Below, one piece after another: positions 41,959-49,220 of a stretch of DNA of 64,000 bases (position 1 is its first letter; the number at the start of each line of letters is the position of its first letter). Made by a program: the position numbers and the translations under genes. The notes beneath the pieces are model-generated. The model was not told the origin of the DNA, did no database searches, and saw nothing but the letters and a program-made list of their open reading frames with translations. This DNA comes from a virus. The stretch spans positions 47,088-111,087 of IMG/VR virus record IMGVR_UViG_3300008111_000019; one strand, 5' to 3'.

Positions 41959-42215
41959 TCTGGCAATCGCTTAGTTACACCTAGGATCATTTCAATCTCA
42001 TCCCACTCTTGTTCGTGCTCTTTCCAGTTATCTTTATGTGCAATCTTAATTGCCTTATTGATCCAACTAGGCTTGATTTGAAGTTCTTCTGCTACTGCTT
42101 TAACAGTTTCTTTAAGACCTTCTTGCAGATCTTCCACTTCACGCAGTACATTGGAGCCTTCGTTGATTAGTCTTTCTAATTTTGCTTTTTCTTCAGGGCC
42201 GTAAATTTTTGACAT
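41955..42215 (-). CDS. dsbA: DsbA-like double-stranded DNA binding protein
   Basis: 86 residues from the ATG at 42215, chosen because AGGAGA lies 8 bases upstream; the longer frame to 42263 would start inside a terminator. T4 DsbA (89 residues) binds DNA at late promoters and helps late transcription. This protein has the same size and helical plan ('YGPEEKAKLERLINEGSN', 'VKAVAEELQIKPSWINKAIKIA'), including a helix-turn-helix-like end, and I recall cyanophage DsbA homologues like it. Confidence 0.6.
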   Translation of the reverse strand: MSKIYGPEEKAKLERLINEGSNVLREVEDLQEGLKETVKAVAEELQIKPSWINKAIKIAHKDNWKEHEQEWDEIEMILGVTKRLPE

Positions 42216-42251
42216 GTGTAATCTCCTAATCTGTATTATATAGCCGTAAAA

Positions 42252-42278
42252 AAAGCCGGTCAACCAAGAACCGGCTTT
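42252..42278 (-). terminator. Rho-independent terminator
   Basis: AAAGCCGGT and ACCGGCTTT (9 bases each) form a stem with a 9-base loop, followed on the minus strand by a run of Ts. It lies 19 bases after the stop of the 42297-43295 gene and 37 bases before the DsbA-like start, so it separates late genes from the replication genes downstream. Confidence 0.85.
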
Positions 42279-42296
42279 ATTTTTACCAAAACTAAA

Positions 42297-43295
42297 TTAT
42301 TTTTGATCTTCGCTTAACACATCATACATTTCAAAACGTCCACCGTTTCTTTCATAGATCATAGCAGCAAAAATTTCTGCCTTTTGGCTTTCTTGAACTT
42401 TAGTAACAGAAACTCGATTGGCCCATGTCCATAGTGCTTTGTCTAATGGATCAATTGCTTGTTGTCCGCCACTTTCGTTGACTAGTTTTAACATTTCTTT
42501 TAGACTAAGTTTTGTCTCAACGCTTTCTGCTACAACTGCTTTATCTTTTTTAACAGATTCGTTCTTCTTACCAAAGAATTTTTCTTGCTTGGCCGACATA
42601 CCTTTCTTGCCATCTTTCTTAGCACCGCCTTTATCAGCAACTGCTTTTTTCATTGGCTCTTTCTTGTCGCCGTCTTTGTCCATATCTAAGAAATCTGGCT
42701 TTGCTGCTTCGTCCATCTTCTTGTCTTTCTTAGACATTTTATCTTTCTTGGCTTCTACCATCTTGGTAAACTTTTCTTTGAATGCAGTTTTGTCAATGCT
42801 TTCGTCTTTCTTTTTCTCTTTGTCAGACTCTTTATCTGCTTTCTGGCTTTGCCAACCTTGTACTTTAGTAGCCTTTACTTTTGCGCCACTTGGAAGTTCT
42901 ACTTCTCTTTCTGATTTCTTTGCAGAAGCACGATCGTTTGCTTCGGCAACTTCTAACGATTCATCTTTCTTTTTCTTCTCTGGAAGACCTTTGTGCTTTG
43001 TAGATGCAAAATCTTTAGCATCCTTCTTGCCCATGTCCTTAGCGACTTTAGCAACATCTTTACTTGCCGGCTTTTCGCCTTTTTGTGTAGCGTGAACCAT
43101 GCCCATGAATTTTTGTTGTGCCTTGCTCACTGCTTTTTCAGCAATAATGCTTTCAGTTAGCGCAGTAACTCCTGCTAACACACGTAATTCTGTATCTTCG
43201 TCTAAACGAATTGGAGCAGCCTTTTCGGGTGCTTTTGGAGTATCGATAGGTCCGTCGATACTTTCAATTTTGCTGATCAGTGATTTAAAATCCAT
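42297..43295 (-). CDS. Lys/Ala-rich late protein with DUF3008-like segment
   Basis: 332 residues, highly charged and probably largely disordered. 'SKAQQKFMGMVHATQKG' (~59-75) through 'DFASTKHKGLPEKK' matches DUF3008 repeats; 'MSAKQEKFFG' later is a similar unit. 'KKKDES' appears twice. The C-terminal 'LDKALWTWANRVSV' is ordered. The start 'MDFKSLISKIE' is of the head-targeting kind seen in neighbours. GATAAATA lies 26 bases upstream, with AAGGA before the ATG. Likely an internal head or scaffold-type protein. Confidence 0.55.
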   Translation of the reverse strand: MDFKSLISKIESIDGPIDTPKAPEKAAPIRLDEDTELRVLAGVTALTESIIAEKAVSKAQQKFMGMVHATQKGEKPASKDVAKVAKDMGKKDAKDFASTKHKGLPEKKKKDESLEVAEANDRASAKKSEREVELPSGAKVKATKVQGWQSQKADKESDKEKKKDESIDKTAFKEKFTKMVEAKKDKMSKKDKKMDEAAKPDFLDMDKDGDKKEPMKKAVADKGGAKKDGKKGMSAKQEKFFGKKNESVKKDKAVVAESVETKLSLKEMLKLVNESGGQQAIDPLDKALWTWANRVSVTKVQESQKAEIFAAMIYERNGGRFEMYDVLSEDQK

Positions 43296-43320
43296 TTTAA
43301 GGTTTCCTTGAATCGTATTG

Positions 43321-43328
43321 TATTTATC
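43321..43328 (-). promoter_or_regulatory. T4-type late promoter, GATAAATA
   Basis: On the minus strand GATAAATA lies 26 bases before the ATG at 43295, with AAGGAA between. It overlaps the stop codon of the upstream small gene. The spacing is right for a T4 late promoter and fits late expression of the Lys-rich protein. Confidence 0.65.
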
Positions 43329-43569
43329 TTTTTATTGTAGGGCCACCAAAAAGGCTAGTACCCTTCATATCTAATGCATTATCTGTAGGTTTTTGTTTTT
43401 TAGGCTTAGGTTGCGGGGGTGCTTTAGTACCGCTTTTTCCTGGGCTACCTATATATGACTTTTTACCTCTAGCAGCCCCTGGGCTGATATGAGGAGCATC
43501 TACAGTAGAGATATCACCTGCTGAAGTAGAGCCTGCTGTAGCGGTTTCTAATAATTCTTTGATTTTCAT
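43324..43569 (-). CDS. Small late protein with possible head-targeting start
   Basis: 81 residues, mostly polar: Gly/Ser/Pro/Lys-rich and likely unfolded, ending 'SLFGGPTIKR'. The start 'MKIKELLETATAG' has L-L-E at the point where T4 prohead protease gp21 would cut. I recall near-identical small proteins in cyanophages and Pelagibacter phages. It lies 5 bases after the upstream gene's stop. A packaged internal protein is the best guess. Confidence 0.55.
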   Translation of the reverse strand: MKIKELLETATAGSTSAGDISTVDAPHISPGAARGKKSYIGSPGKSGTKAPPQPKPKKQKPTDNALDMKGTSLFGGPTIKR

Positions 43570-43574
43570 ATATG

Positions 43575-44105
43575 TTATTTATTTCGTCCGCTTTTCATAT
43601 TAGCACACCAGTGATACATTTTAGCCTTTTCACCTGATGCATTTTTAGCCTTGCTACGAAGATCTGCAACAGATCCAGAACAACTAGCACCTGCATTTTT
43701 TACTCGACCCGGACGGCTTTTACCTTTAACTTTACCGTCAGCAAAGTTTTCCCCTACATTATAAGTCTTATCTGTTTTTTGTCCTTTTTTCTTTTCATGA
43801 GATTTAGGATCTATATCAGTAGTATCTAGTCCGGTTTTCTTTAAGTTTTTAATATATTCGTGTTCCTCATCTTCGCTGCCAAAAGATAAAATGGCGCTAG
43901 GTGGTCCCTTGCCGAAATCGTGTTTTCCAAGACCCTTTAAGTCGCTAATGTGCTGTCCTAGTTTATACCAATCGTAGACATCACTAACATCAACTTTTAC
44001 AGTGCCTTTTGGCATAGTAGGTTTGGTTTCGGGACCCCGAGGTTTTTCGTTTGGATGTTGATCCTCTGATTGTTTTCTTTCTACAATAAATTCACGTGCT
44101 CTCAT
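43575..44105 (-). CDS. Cys-containing basic protein with possible head-targeting start
   Basis: 176 residues. The start 'MRAREFIVERK' has an I-V-E cut-like site. A compact middle ('VYDWYKLGQHISDLKGLG', 'ILSFGSEDEEHEYIKNL') is followed by a basic C-terminus with 'GASCSGSVADLRSKAKNASG' and 'KMYHWCANMKSGR'. The latter block recurs in proteins of marine T4-like phages. It shares ATGA with the GH19 gene upstream. Likely a late, DNA-associated or head-internal protein. Confidence 0.55.
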   Translation of the reverse strand: MRAREFIVERKQSEDQHPNEKPRGPETKPTMPKGTVKVDVSDVYDWYKLGQHISDLKGLGKHDFGKGPPSAILSFGSEDEEHEYIKNLKKTGLDTTDIDPKSHEKKKGQKTDKTYNVGENFADGKVKGKSRPGRVKNAGASCSGSVADLRSKAKNASGEKAKMYHWCANMKSGRNK

Positions 44106-44896
44106 TTCATTGCCACCTGGAATGCTTGATGTTTTTCTTTACGTTGATCTAGATGTTTAAGTCCCGGATTGATGGGTTTAGTTACATCCTTAACATCTTT
44201 GAAATCCGAAACTTTAGGCTGCACACGATTCTGCCAATACCACACTGCAACTTTAGCGGCCACGTCTGGACGTTCAACTAATTCTGGTTTATTGACCAAA
44301 TCTAATCCTAATGCTTGTCCTGCACGTTTATAATTGTATTTGCCTGTGAGTTGTATATATCCACGACCCTTAAATTTTGCTCCATCGCCGGGTTTGGTAT
44401 TTCCTAATATCTTTGCTTTACGTGGTGCAAATTTAATATCGTATTTTTTAAAATCTAATGAACCACCAATTTCTTTCATATGCTTAAAGTCCAAAGTCTC
44501 GTGTGCGGCCTGTGCTAAAAATGCAGCCAGTTCTTGTCCTTTGATACCTGCTTTCTCTGCTTCTTTTTTTAGAATAACTTCATGTGGATTGCCTGTTACT
44601 GTTTTTGATAAATCTTTTTTACTTACTTGTTTTACAATATCAGGCTTGTTTGACTTTGATGCTTCGGCATCGCCTGGGGCACCAAATGCTAACGCTGTGC
44701 CTAATGCACCAGCAGCAGCCCAGTCTTTCCATCCTTCCTGTTCAACACTTTCACCACCACCTCCGCCGTCGCCCCCACCGTCGCCACTATAGCCTACAGC
44801 ATAACCGTATCCACCGTACGGTCCAGGACCATAGGCAGCCCAACGTGGTTTCTTACGTTTACGTTTTTTTTCAGTGACGAACTCGTGTGCTCTCAT
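44102..44896 (-). CDS. GH19 chitinase/lysozyme-type hydrolase with possible head-targeting start
   Basis: 264 residues. '[11 protein letters not shown]' (V-T-E) is like a head-targeting tag; a Gly-rich stretch with GDGGGDGGGGG follows (~38-50), then a linker. From ~115, 'LAAFLAQAAHETLDF' (catalytic Glu region), 'KFKGRGYIQLTGKYNY' and 'AAKVAVWYWQNRV' are the GH19 signature. GH19 lysins cut peptidoglycan. A separate GH19 endolysin lies in the lysis cassette, so this one may be virion-packed. It overlaps both neighbours by 4 bases. Confidence 0.75.
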   Translation of the reverse strand: MRAHEFVTEKKRKRKKPRWAAYGPGPYGGYGYAVGYSGDGGGDGGGGGESVEQEGWKDWAAAGALGTALAFGAPGDAEASKSNKPDIVKQVSKKDLSKTVTGNPHEVILKKEAEKAGIKGQELAAFLAQAAHETLDFKHMKEIGGSLDFKKYDIKFAPRKAKILGNTKPGDGAKFKGRGYIQLTGKYNYKRAGQALGLDLVNKPELVERPDVAAKVAVWYWQNRVQPKVSDFKDVKDVTKPINPGLKHLDQRKEKHQAFQVAMK

Positions 44897-44973
44897 ACAG
44901 GGCTATATGGATTACAAGGACGATCCCATTCGCCTTCTTGTTCTGGGTACACAGGATAATCGTTCGGGTTCAT
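44893..44973 (-). CDS. Tiny acidic Pro-rich protein (26 residues)
   Basis: '[20 protein letters not shown]' plus 'NPYSPV'. It begins and ends with ATGA overlaps (44970-44973 with the Fe-S carrier stop and 44893-44896 with the GH19 start), the same junction as its neighbours use, so it is a real coupled gene or a very good coincidence. GTTCGGG-like weak ribosome sequence. Function unknown. Confidence 0.5.
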   Translation of the reverse strand: MNPNDYPVYPEQEGEWDRPCNPYSPV

Positions 44974-45296
44974 ACTGAAAAACTGCTGCCGCAGCCGCAT
45001 GTAGTTTGTGCATTGGGATTTTTGATGCTAAAGTTAGATCCATGTAGATCTTCTTGATAGTCAATTACGGCACCATCCATGTACTGCATACTCATCGAAT
45101 CTATTACCACGGTCCATTTATCGTCTAGTGGAATTTCCCAATCATCCTCGTTTCTCTCTTCGTCAAAAGTAAAACCGTACTGGAAACCAGAACATCCGCC
45201 ACCTTGTACAAATGTTCTTAGTTTTAAATTAGGATTATTTTCCTCTAGCAAAAGATCAATGACTTTAGATCTAGCGGAGTCTGTTATCTCAACCAT
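44970..45296 (-). CDS. A-type iron-sulfur carrier (HesB/IscA/ErpA family)
   Basis: 108 residues. The three Fe-S cysteines are C35 ('[11 protein letters not shown]'), C100 and C102 ('[11 protein letters not shown]'), with the usual spacing. '[15 protein letters not shown]' style strand and '[12 protein letters not shown]' fit the family. Such carriers hand clusters to apo-enzymes; hesB-like genes occur in cyanophages. The window encodes at least five radical SAM enzymes needing clusters, so it may serve them. Overlaps the next gene by 13 bases. Confidence 0.85.
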   Translation of the reverse strand: MVEITDSARSKVIDLLLEENNPNLKLRTFVQGGGCSGFQYGFTFDEERNEDDWEIPLDDKWTVVIDSMSMQYMDGAVIDYQEDLHGSNFSIKNPNAQTTCGCGSSFSV

Positions 45297-45520
45297 TTTT
45301 CATCCCCTACAGGTCGTTCGCCTGTCATATAAGGTAAACTAAACCATAACTGAAACCATTCAGGTGTACCTGGTTTAATTTTATGCTTTTTTTCTAACTG
45401 TTGTTTTTCGTTGCCGGTAATACTAACATTACTGCCGTCAAGTGAATTAACAAGGTCGTATTTCACGTACCCCTTGAATTCGTTTATACCAGCAAGACGT
45501 TTTAATTCTGATAGTTCCAT
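45284..45520 (-). CDS. Small late protein, unknown
   Basis: 78 residues. The start '[15 protein letters not shown]' (I-N-E) is tag-like; the rest has '[23 protein letters not shown]' and '[16 protein letters not shown]', a tight pattern that I recall from marine phages. No known function. It shares one base with the nucleotidyltransferase gene upstream. Confidence 0.5.
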   Translation of the reverse strand: MELSELKRLAGINEFKGYVKYDLVNSLDGSNVSITGNEKQQLEKKHKIKPGTPEWFQLWFSLPYMTGERPVGDEKWLR

Positions 45521-47046
45521 TATTCTGTAGGAGACTCACCGGTAATAGATACAGTCCACTTCTTACCAGTAGCCTGAGATTTTGCCTGAGCCCAATTTTG
45601 CAGTTGACGATAATGTTGTATTTCTTTATAGTCATCCGCAAACTGTCCGCGACCCTTAAACACTTTCCACTTCTTACCGTTGATATAAATGGCAAAGTTA
45701 TTTGGTGGTTCTGTATTACCTTCGTCCCAATCTTCCGGATCTCTTACTCTTTCAGACATACGTTGTCCTAACACTTGTCGAACCAATAATTCAGGAGCAA
45801 AGTCCATGTCGCCTGCTAGTTCTCTTGCCGCTGATAATATTGCTTGTTTAGTTGGCGCCAATCTTTTTTCTTCTACATCACGACGCAGTTTCATTATGAG
45901 AGATTGAGCATCATACCCTAAGTCTCTTACACCCTCGGGCATACTTTTGTTCTGTTTTTGTAAATCAGCATAGGCACTTACAAAGTCGCTTGGAAAATCT
46001 TCATCGTAGTTAAGTTTGCCATAAGCAGCCTTTTTACCTAAGTCTCTAACCATCAACGGGTAGGCAGCGTCTAACACTTCTTCTGCTCGACCACTGGCAT
46101 CAAGGTTGGGATTCATGTCAAACACTTCTTGGGCCAACTGTTCATAATAATAACCGCCCGAACCTTCCATAGGTACAAGATCTTTTTTGTGTTTAACATC
46201 GCCTTGCTTTTCGGCACGTTTCATATCTTTGTGTGCGCCAGCACCTGCGGTTTTTTGATTTTTCGCTACAAAGTTTCTGGGTTTGCTTGCTGGTATAAAT
46301 TCTTTTGCTTTCATATCGGTGCTCTCTGTTTTGTGCATTAATCTGTAGGTTTTGATAAATTCTTGTTCTCTTTTAGTTAGTACTCTTCCTAATTTTAATT
46401 TACCTACGATAAATTTGTAATATGCTTCCTCATCAGCCAGTTCGTTAATTTCTAAACTTTCGGAAATGCCCATGCCTTTACGAACAGCATCAAACATTGG
46501 TTGAGCCATTTCTCCAGCACCAGTAGCCTTTTTAAATGATTCAAGATCATTGTTTGCTGCTGCGAGTCTAGCACCAGAAGCACTTACACCTGCAACACCT
46601 TCCGCACCATCTTCGCGTTCGCCACTGCTTACAAAATCTAAAATATCAAATTTATAAAATCCGTGTGCTTTGCCTTCTACTCCGTTATACTGAGTTAGTA
46701 ATTTTTTAAATTGCTCTAATCTATCACTGCCTGCAACAAAAGTAGCATCTCTATATCCTTGGTCATAAAGATAACTGGCTGCCTTGACTACTGTGTTAAT
46801 ACTGCTGTCTTCTATAACATGACTAGCATATTCTTTATGTATGGATTTTATAAATTTAATTTTTGTTCCATAGTCTAAGGGATTTTCTTTTTTATCCTGA
46901 CTTTGACTTACAAAAATAAAATAATCTCCACCTTGCCCGGCCATAGTTTCAAAAACTTTGGCATGACCTATCGTAGGAGGATTCATTCTGCCGAAGCAGA
47001 ATGTTGCATGTTTACCTTCGGCTTCGAATAACTCTCTTAACAACAT
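45520..47046 (-). CDS. Nucleotidyltransferase (NMN-adenylyltransferase-like) with structural-type extension
   Basis: 508 residues. Residues ~11-165 are a cytidylyltransferase-like domain with 'FGRMNPPTIGH' (18-28) and 'SASGAR' (155-160), the counterpart of the ISSTxxR motif. This fits NMN or related nucleotide adenylation. The start 'MLLRELFEAE' has an L-F-E cut-like site. After a Lys-rich linker (~243-300), helical segments and a C-terminal basic domain ('FAIYINGKKWKVFKG') follow, as in structural proteins. It shares TAATG with the next gene upstream. The substrate is not proven. Confidence 0.65.
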   Translation of the reverse strand: MLLRELFEAEGKHATFCFGRMNPPTIGHAKVFETMAGQGGDYFIFVSQSQDKKENPLDYGTKIKFIKSIHKEYASHVIEDSSINTVVKAASYLYDQGYRDATFVAGSDRLEQFKKLLTQYNGVEGKAHGFYKFDILDFVSSGEREDGAEGVAGVSASGARLAAANNDLESFKKATGAGEMAQPMFDAVRKGMGISESLEINELADEEAYYKFIVGKLKLGRVLTKREQEFIKTYRLMHKTESTDMKAKEFIPASKPRNFVAKNQKTAGAGAHKDMKRAEKQGDVKHKKDLVPMEGSGGYYYEQLAQEVFDMNPNLDASGRAEEVLDAAYPLMVRDLGKKAAYGKLNYDEDFPSDFVSAYADLQKQNKSMPEGVRDLGYDAQSLIMKLRRDVEEKRLAPTKQAILSAARELAGDMDFAPELLVRQVLGQRMSERVRDPEDWDEGNTEPPNNFAIYINGKKWKVFKGRGQFADDYKEIQHYRQLQNWAQAKSQATGKKWTVSITGESPTE

Positions 47047-47381
47047 TAATTGTAATCGCCTTTTTCTAAAAATTTTTCTTGTTCGTTAGCGATATATCTA
47101 GCCAATTCTATGATTTTTTCTTTAGGAAATTTCAATTCAGGTTTTTCAATTTCAAACTTTTCACAATAGGCCTCTTTACATCTCATTAAAGGATGCACAT
47201 ATAATTTATATGCGTTAGGATTACCTTTGTGATCTTTGTGTTTTTTCACTGCCGGAAAGAAAAACTGATTCAGCATTTGATCATCGTTGTCCATGAAGAA
47301 TTTAAGATCCTCAAGCCAATTAACATCTTGCTCTTCGTCTTTAGGTGCCCCTATAGGGCTAAACATTTCTAATAATTTCAT
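47046..47381 (-). CDS. Conserved late protein
   Basis: 111 codons from the ATG at 47381, which follows the upstream stop at once (TAATATG). A frame open further upstream to 47510 would overlap 128 bases of that gene and is rejected. 'MKLLEMFSPIGAPKDEEQDVN' starts the protein; the rest is helical ('WLEDLKFFMDNDDQMLNQFF', 'MRCKEAYCEKFEI'). Related proteins are found near the nucleotidyltransferase in marine phages, as I recall. A virion role is possible. Confidence 0.5.
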   Translation of the reverse strand: MKLLEMFSPIGAPKDEEQDVNWLEDLKFFMDNDDQMLNQFFFPAVKKHKDHKGNPNAYKLYVHPLMRCKEAYCEKFEIEKPELKFPKEKIIELARYIANEQEKFLEKGDYN

Positions 47382-47382
47382 A

Positions 47383-48132
47383 TTACCAAGACCTACATGA
47401 CCAATAACGTGCTTTCCAGCGTGGACCTGGATTTTTGCAGTTGTGACGTGCTCTGAATGATTTACGTCTCTTTGGATTAGATTTCTTAATACGCATTTTC
47501 TTATCGCCAAAGTTTACTTTGACAATGTTACCGTTAGGCTTGCGTACATATACTTTTGATTTTTTTACATCACCGGCCATCTTTTTACCTAATGGTACTT
47601 CACGGCCTTGATATTTGGCTTCGTCGGTTTGGTCTTCTTCCAAATCTTCGCCCATCTTAACACAGTTGTCTACGGTCTTGCCGCCTTTCTGTTTGGTGCC
47701 CATACGCTTGTAGCCTTTCCAACAGGCTTTGCCATCGACACCTTTTTGTTTTTCTTCATCTAATTGTGCATCTTCAAATGATAAACCTTCGTTGGTAATG
47801 TAATTTAAAGAATAGTCATCTAGTTCTACTACAATACCGTCTTCTACGATATCAACAATCTCGGTTTCAATTTCAAAATCTTCAGAAAAACTGATACCAA
47901 AGTCGTCTCCAATCTGGTAGACATCTTCGTTTTCTGTGAATCCCTTAGATTCGGCTTCTTTTTCTAGATCTGCTCTACGCTGATCGATGGCTGCTGAAAT
48001 TTCAGGATCCTTTGAAGCCACGGGATCTGATTCTAAATCATCTAGTGCTTTGCGCTTGGCTGCTAGATCTGAAGGATCTTTAAGTGCTGTTTCGCTGACT
48101 AGTGCGTCTAATTTAGATAATAGGTCTCTCAT
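47383..48132 (-). CDS. Late structural protein with Cys/Arg-rich C-terminal motif
   Basis: 249 residues. An acidic helical N-terminal half is followed by 'GKACWKGYKRMGTKQKGGKTVDNC' in part (~133-157) and a basic C-terminus, 'KSNPKRRKSFRARHNCKN' then 'WKARYWSCRSW'. I recall the latter motif in several marine T4-like phage proteins. Basic Cys/Trp content suggests a nucleic-acid contact or a zinc site. GATAAATA lies 25 bases before its ATG. Likely a head or prohead-associated protein. Confidence 0.6.
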   Translation of the reverse strand: MRDLLSKLDALVSETALKDPSDLAAKRKALDDLESDPVASKDPEISAAIDQRRADLEKEAESKGFTENEDVYQIGDDFGISFSEDFEIETEIVDIVEDGIVVELDDYSLNYITNEGLSFEDAQLDEEKQKGVDGKACWKGYKRMGTKQKGGKTVDNCVKMGEDLEEDQTDEAKYQGREVPLGKKMAGDVKKSKVYVRKPNGNIVKVNFGDKKMRIKKSNPKRRKSFRARHNCKNPGPRWKARYWSCRSW

Positions 48133-48156
48133 AGTATTCCTCGTGGGGCAATACTG

Positions 48157-48164
48157 TATTTATC
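48157..48164 (-). promoter_or_regulatory. T4-type late promoter, GATAAATA
   Basis: On the minus strand GATAAATA lies 25 bases before the ATG at 48132, in a 44-base gap. The interval contains GAGGAAT, a usable ribosome binding site. It would start the late transcript of the block down to 42297. Confidence 0.65.
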
Positions 48165-48176
48165 GTGACTACTATC

Positions 48177-48545
48177 TTAGTAATTAAAGCGAAGGTCTAC
48201 TATAGTACCGTTCTGTAGATTGTATGCAGCACGAATCCATACGAAATTGCCTACAAAATTTCGTGAAATTGAATAATTTTGACCATCTATTCCGCCAACA
48301 CCGGAACTATCGTCACCTATCTCTGTATTAGCAATATCAACCCAGTCGTTATCTCCAGGATAGAGATTAAGGGTTCCTTGCAATTTAACAGTACCTGAAA
48401 AACTGTTAACAGTGTAGATAGTAGTATGGACAGCATCGCCGCTTTGATGATATCCTGAGGCTTTTTTCTTAGATCCGTAGGAAAGATTAGCGTTGCCTGC
48501 TTCAGCAGTTACATTTGACAATAAAATTGTGTTTTCAGTGGGCAT
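48177..48545 (-). CDS. Small virion structural protein
   Basis: 122 residues, beta-rich and Gly/Asn/Ser-rich, with 'YTVNSFSGTVKLQGTLNLYPGD' in part and the ending 'NFVWIRAAYNLQNGTIVDLRF'. I recall this ending in structural proteins of marine phages. No signal or membrane segment. It lies 3 bases after the upstream gene's stop. A capsid or tail surface protein is likely. Confidence 0.6.
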   Translation of the reverse strand: MPTENTILLSNVTAEAGNANLSYGSKKKASGYHQSGDAVHTTIYTVNSFSGTVKLQGTLNLYPGDNDWVDIANTEIGDDSSGVGGIDGQNYSISRNFVGNFVWIRAAYNLQNGTIVDLRFNY

Positions 48546-48548
48546 CTC

Positions 48549-49220
48549 TTATTTATCGGATAATACGTATTCGTAAACCTTGCCCAGGACTTCAGGACTG
48601 CGCATATGTAAAAACAACAAAGTTCGTTGGTCTTCAACAAGTATATATCTTCGATCCCAGTTCCAATCAGTGCGCACAAACCAATCTTTGACTGCCTCAC
48701 TGATTAAAACATTTTTTTGTGTTTCTAACCAGTCTATGTAATGCTGTTTCCCTAATCTATCATTTTTCATCTTATGTGGTTTTAGATAGATTTTATATCT
48801 ATAGAGATCATGAGGAAGTTTTTTACAAACTATATAATTTTGATTTTCATAATCCGCTGATCTAGACGGGTCAGGCTCGCTGCACAACAAAAGTATGTGT
48901 TTAAATTTTTCACATAGCGTATTATATATAGATTGCTCGTTGGTATATAGATCTAGATTGTTTACTTCTATTCTTTTTGACCAGTCAGCAGTATCTAGTG
49001 TAGAAAGGTATGAGCATAAATCTGTGATGTCATCTCGATTAGCATAGGCTTTTCGATAATAGTGTAATTTTAGATTTTCTTCAGAGTGAGTTTTATTTAA
49101 AAAATCAACAACGTCTTGTAAAGAATGATTCCGTAGAACGGCTATACCAGGCAATCTTAGACTAGCCTTGTATAACCATTTACCGTAGAATTTTTTTCTA
49201 GTTACATTACTCTTGAACAT
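48549..49220 (-). CDS. Unknown protein next to clpA
   Basis: 223 residues, mixed and rich in aromatic residues ('KFYGKWLYKASLRLPGIAVL', 'YKIYLKPHKMKND', 'DWNWDRRYILVEDQRTLLFL'). No family recognised. It overlaps clpA by 14 bases, so it is probably co-translated with it; an adaptor or substrate-related role is speculative. Confidence 0.5.
   Translation of the reverse strand: MFKSNVTRKKFYGKWLYKASLRLPGIAVLRNHSLQDVVDFLNKTHSEENLKLHYYRKAYANRDDITDLCSYLSTLDTADWSKRIEVNNLDLYTNEQSIYNTLCEKFKHILLLCSEPDPSRSADYENQNYIVCKKLPHDLYRYKIYLKPHKMKNDRLGKQHYIDWLETQKNVLISEAVKDWFVRTDWNWDRRYILVEDQRTLLFLHMRSPEVLGKVYEYVLSDK

Noticed and set aside
42216-42263. Longer start for the DsbA-like gene
   Set aside because: It begins inside the terminator stem, while AGGAGA fits the shorter start.
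42418-43095. Long plus-strand open frame (225 codons)
   Set aside because: Antisense to the Lys-rich late protein; its length follows from Lys/Glu codons read backwards, and it lacks a ribosome binding site.
43576-43583. AATAAATA on the minus strand next to the 43324-43569 gene
   Set aside because: It overlaps the upstream stop and lies 6 bases from the ATG; too close to act as that gene's promoter.
44334-44792. Plus-strand open frame with a Pro-rich C-terminal end
   Set aside because: Antisense shadow of the Gly-rich GH19 gene; the proline run is the complement of GGN glycine codons.
47382-47510. Longer start for the 47046-47381 gene
   Set aside because: It would overlap 128 bases of a recognisable gene end (ARYWSC motif); the short start follows the stop directly.
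48550-48557. GATAAATA on the minus strand before 48177-48545
   Set aside because: It is formed by Asp-Lys-stop codons and is only 4 bases from the ATG.
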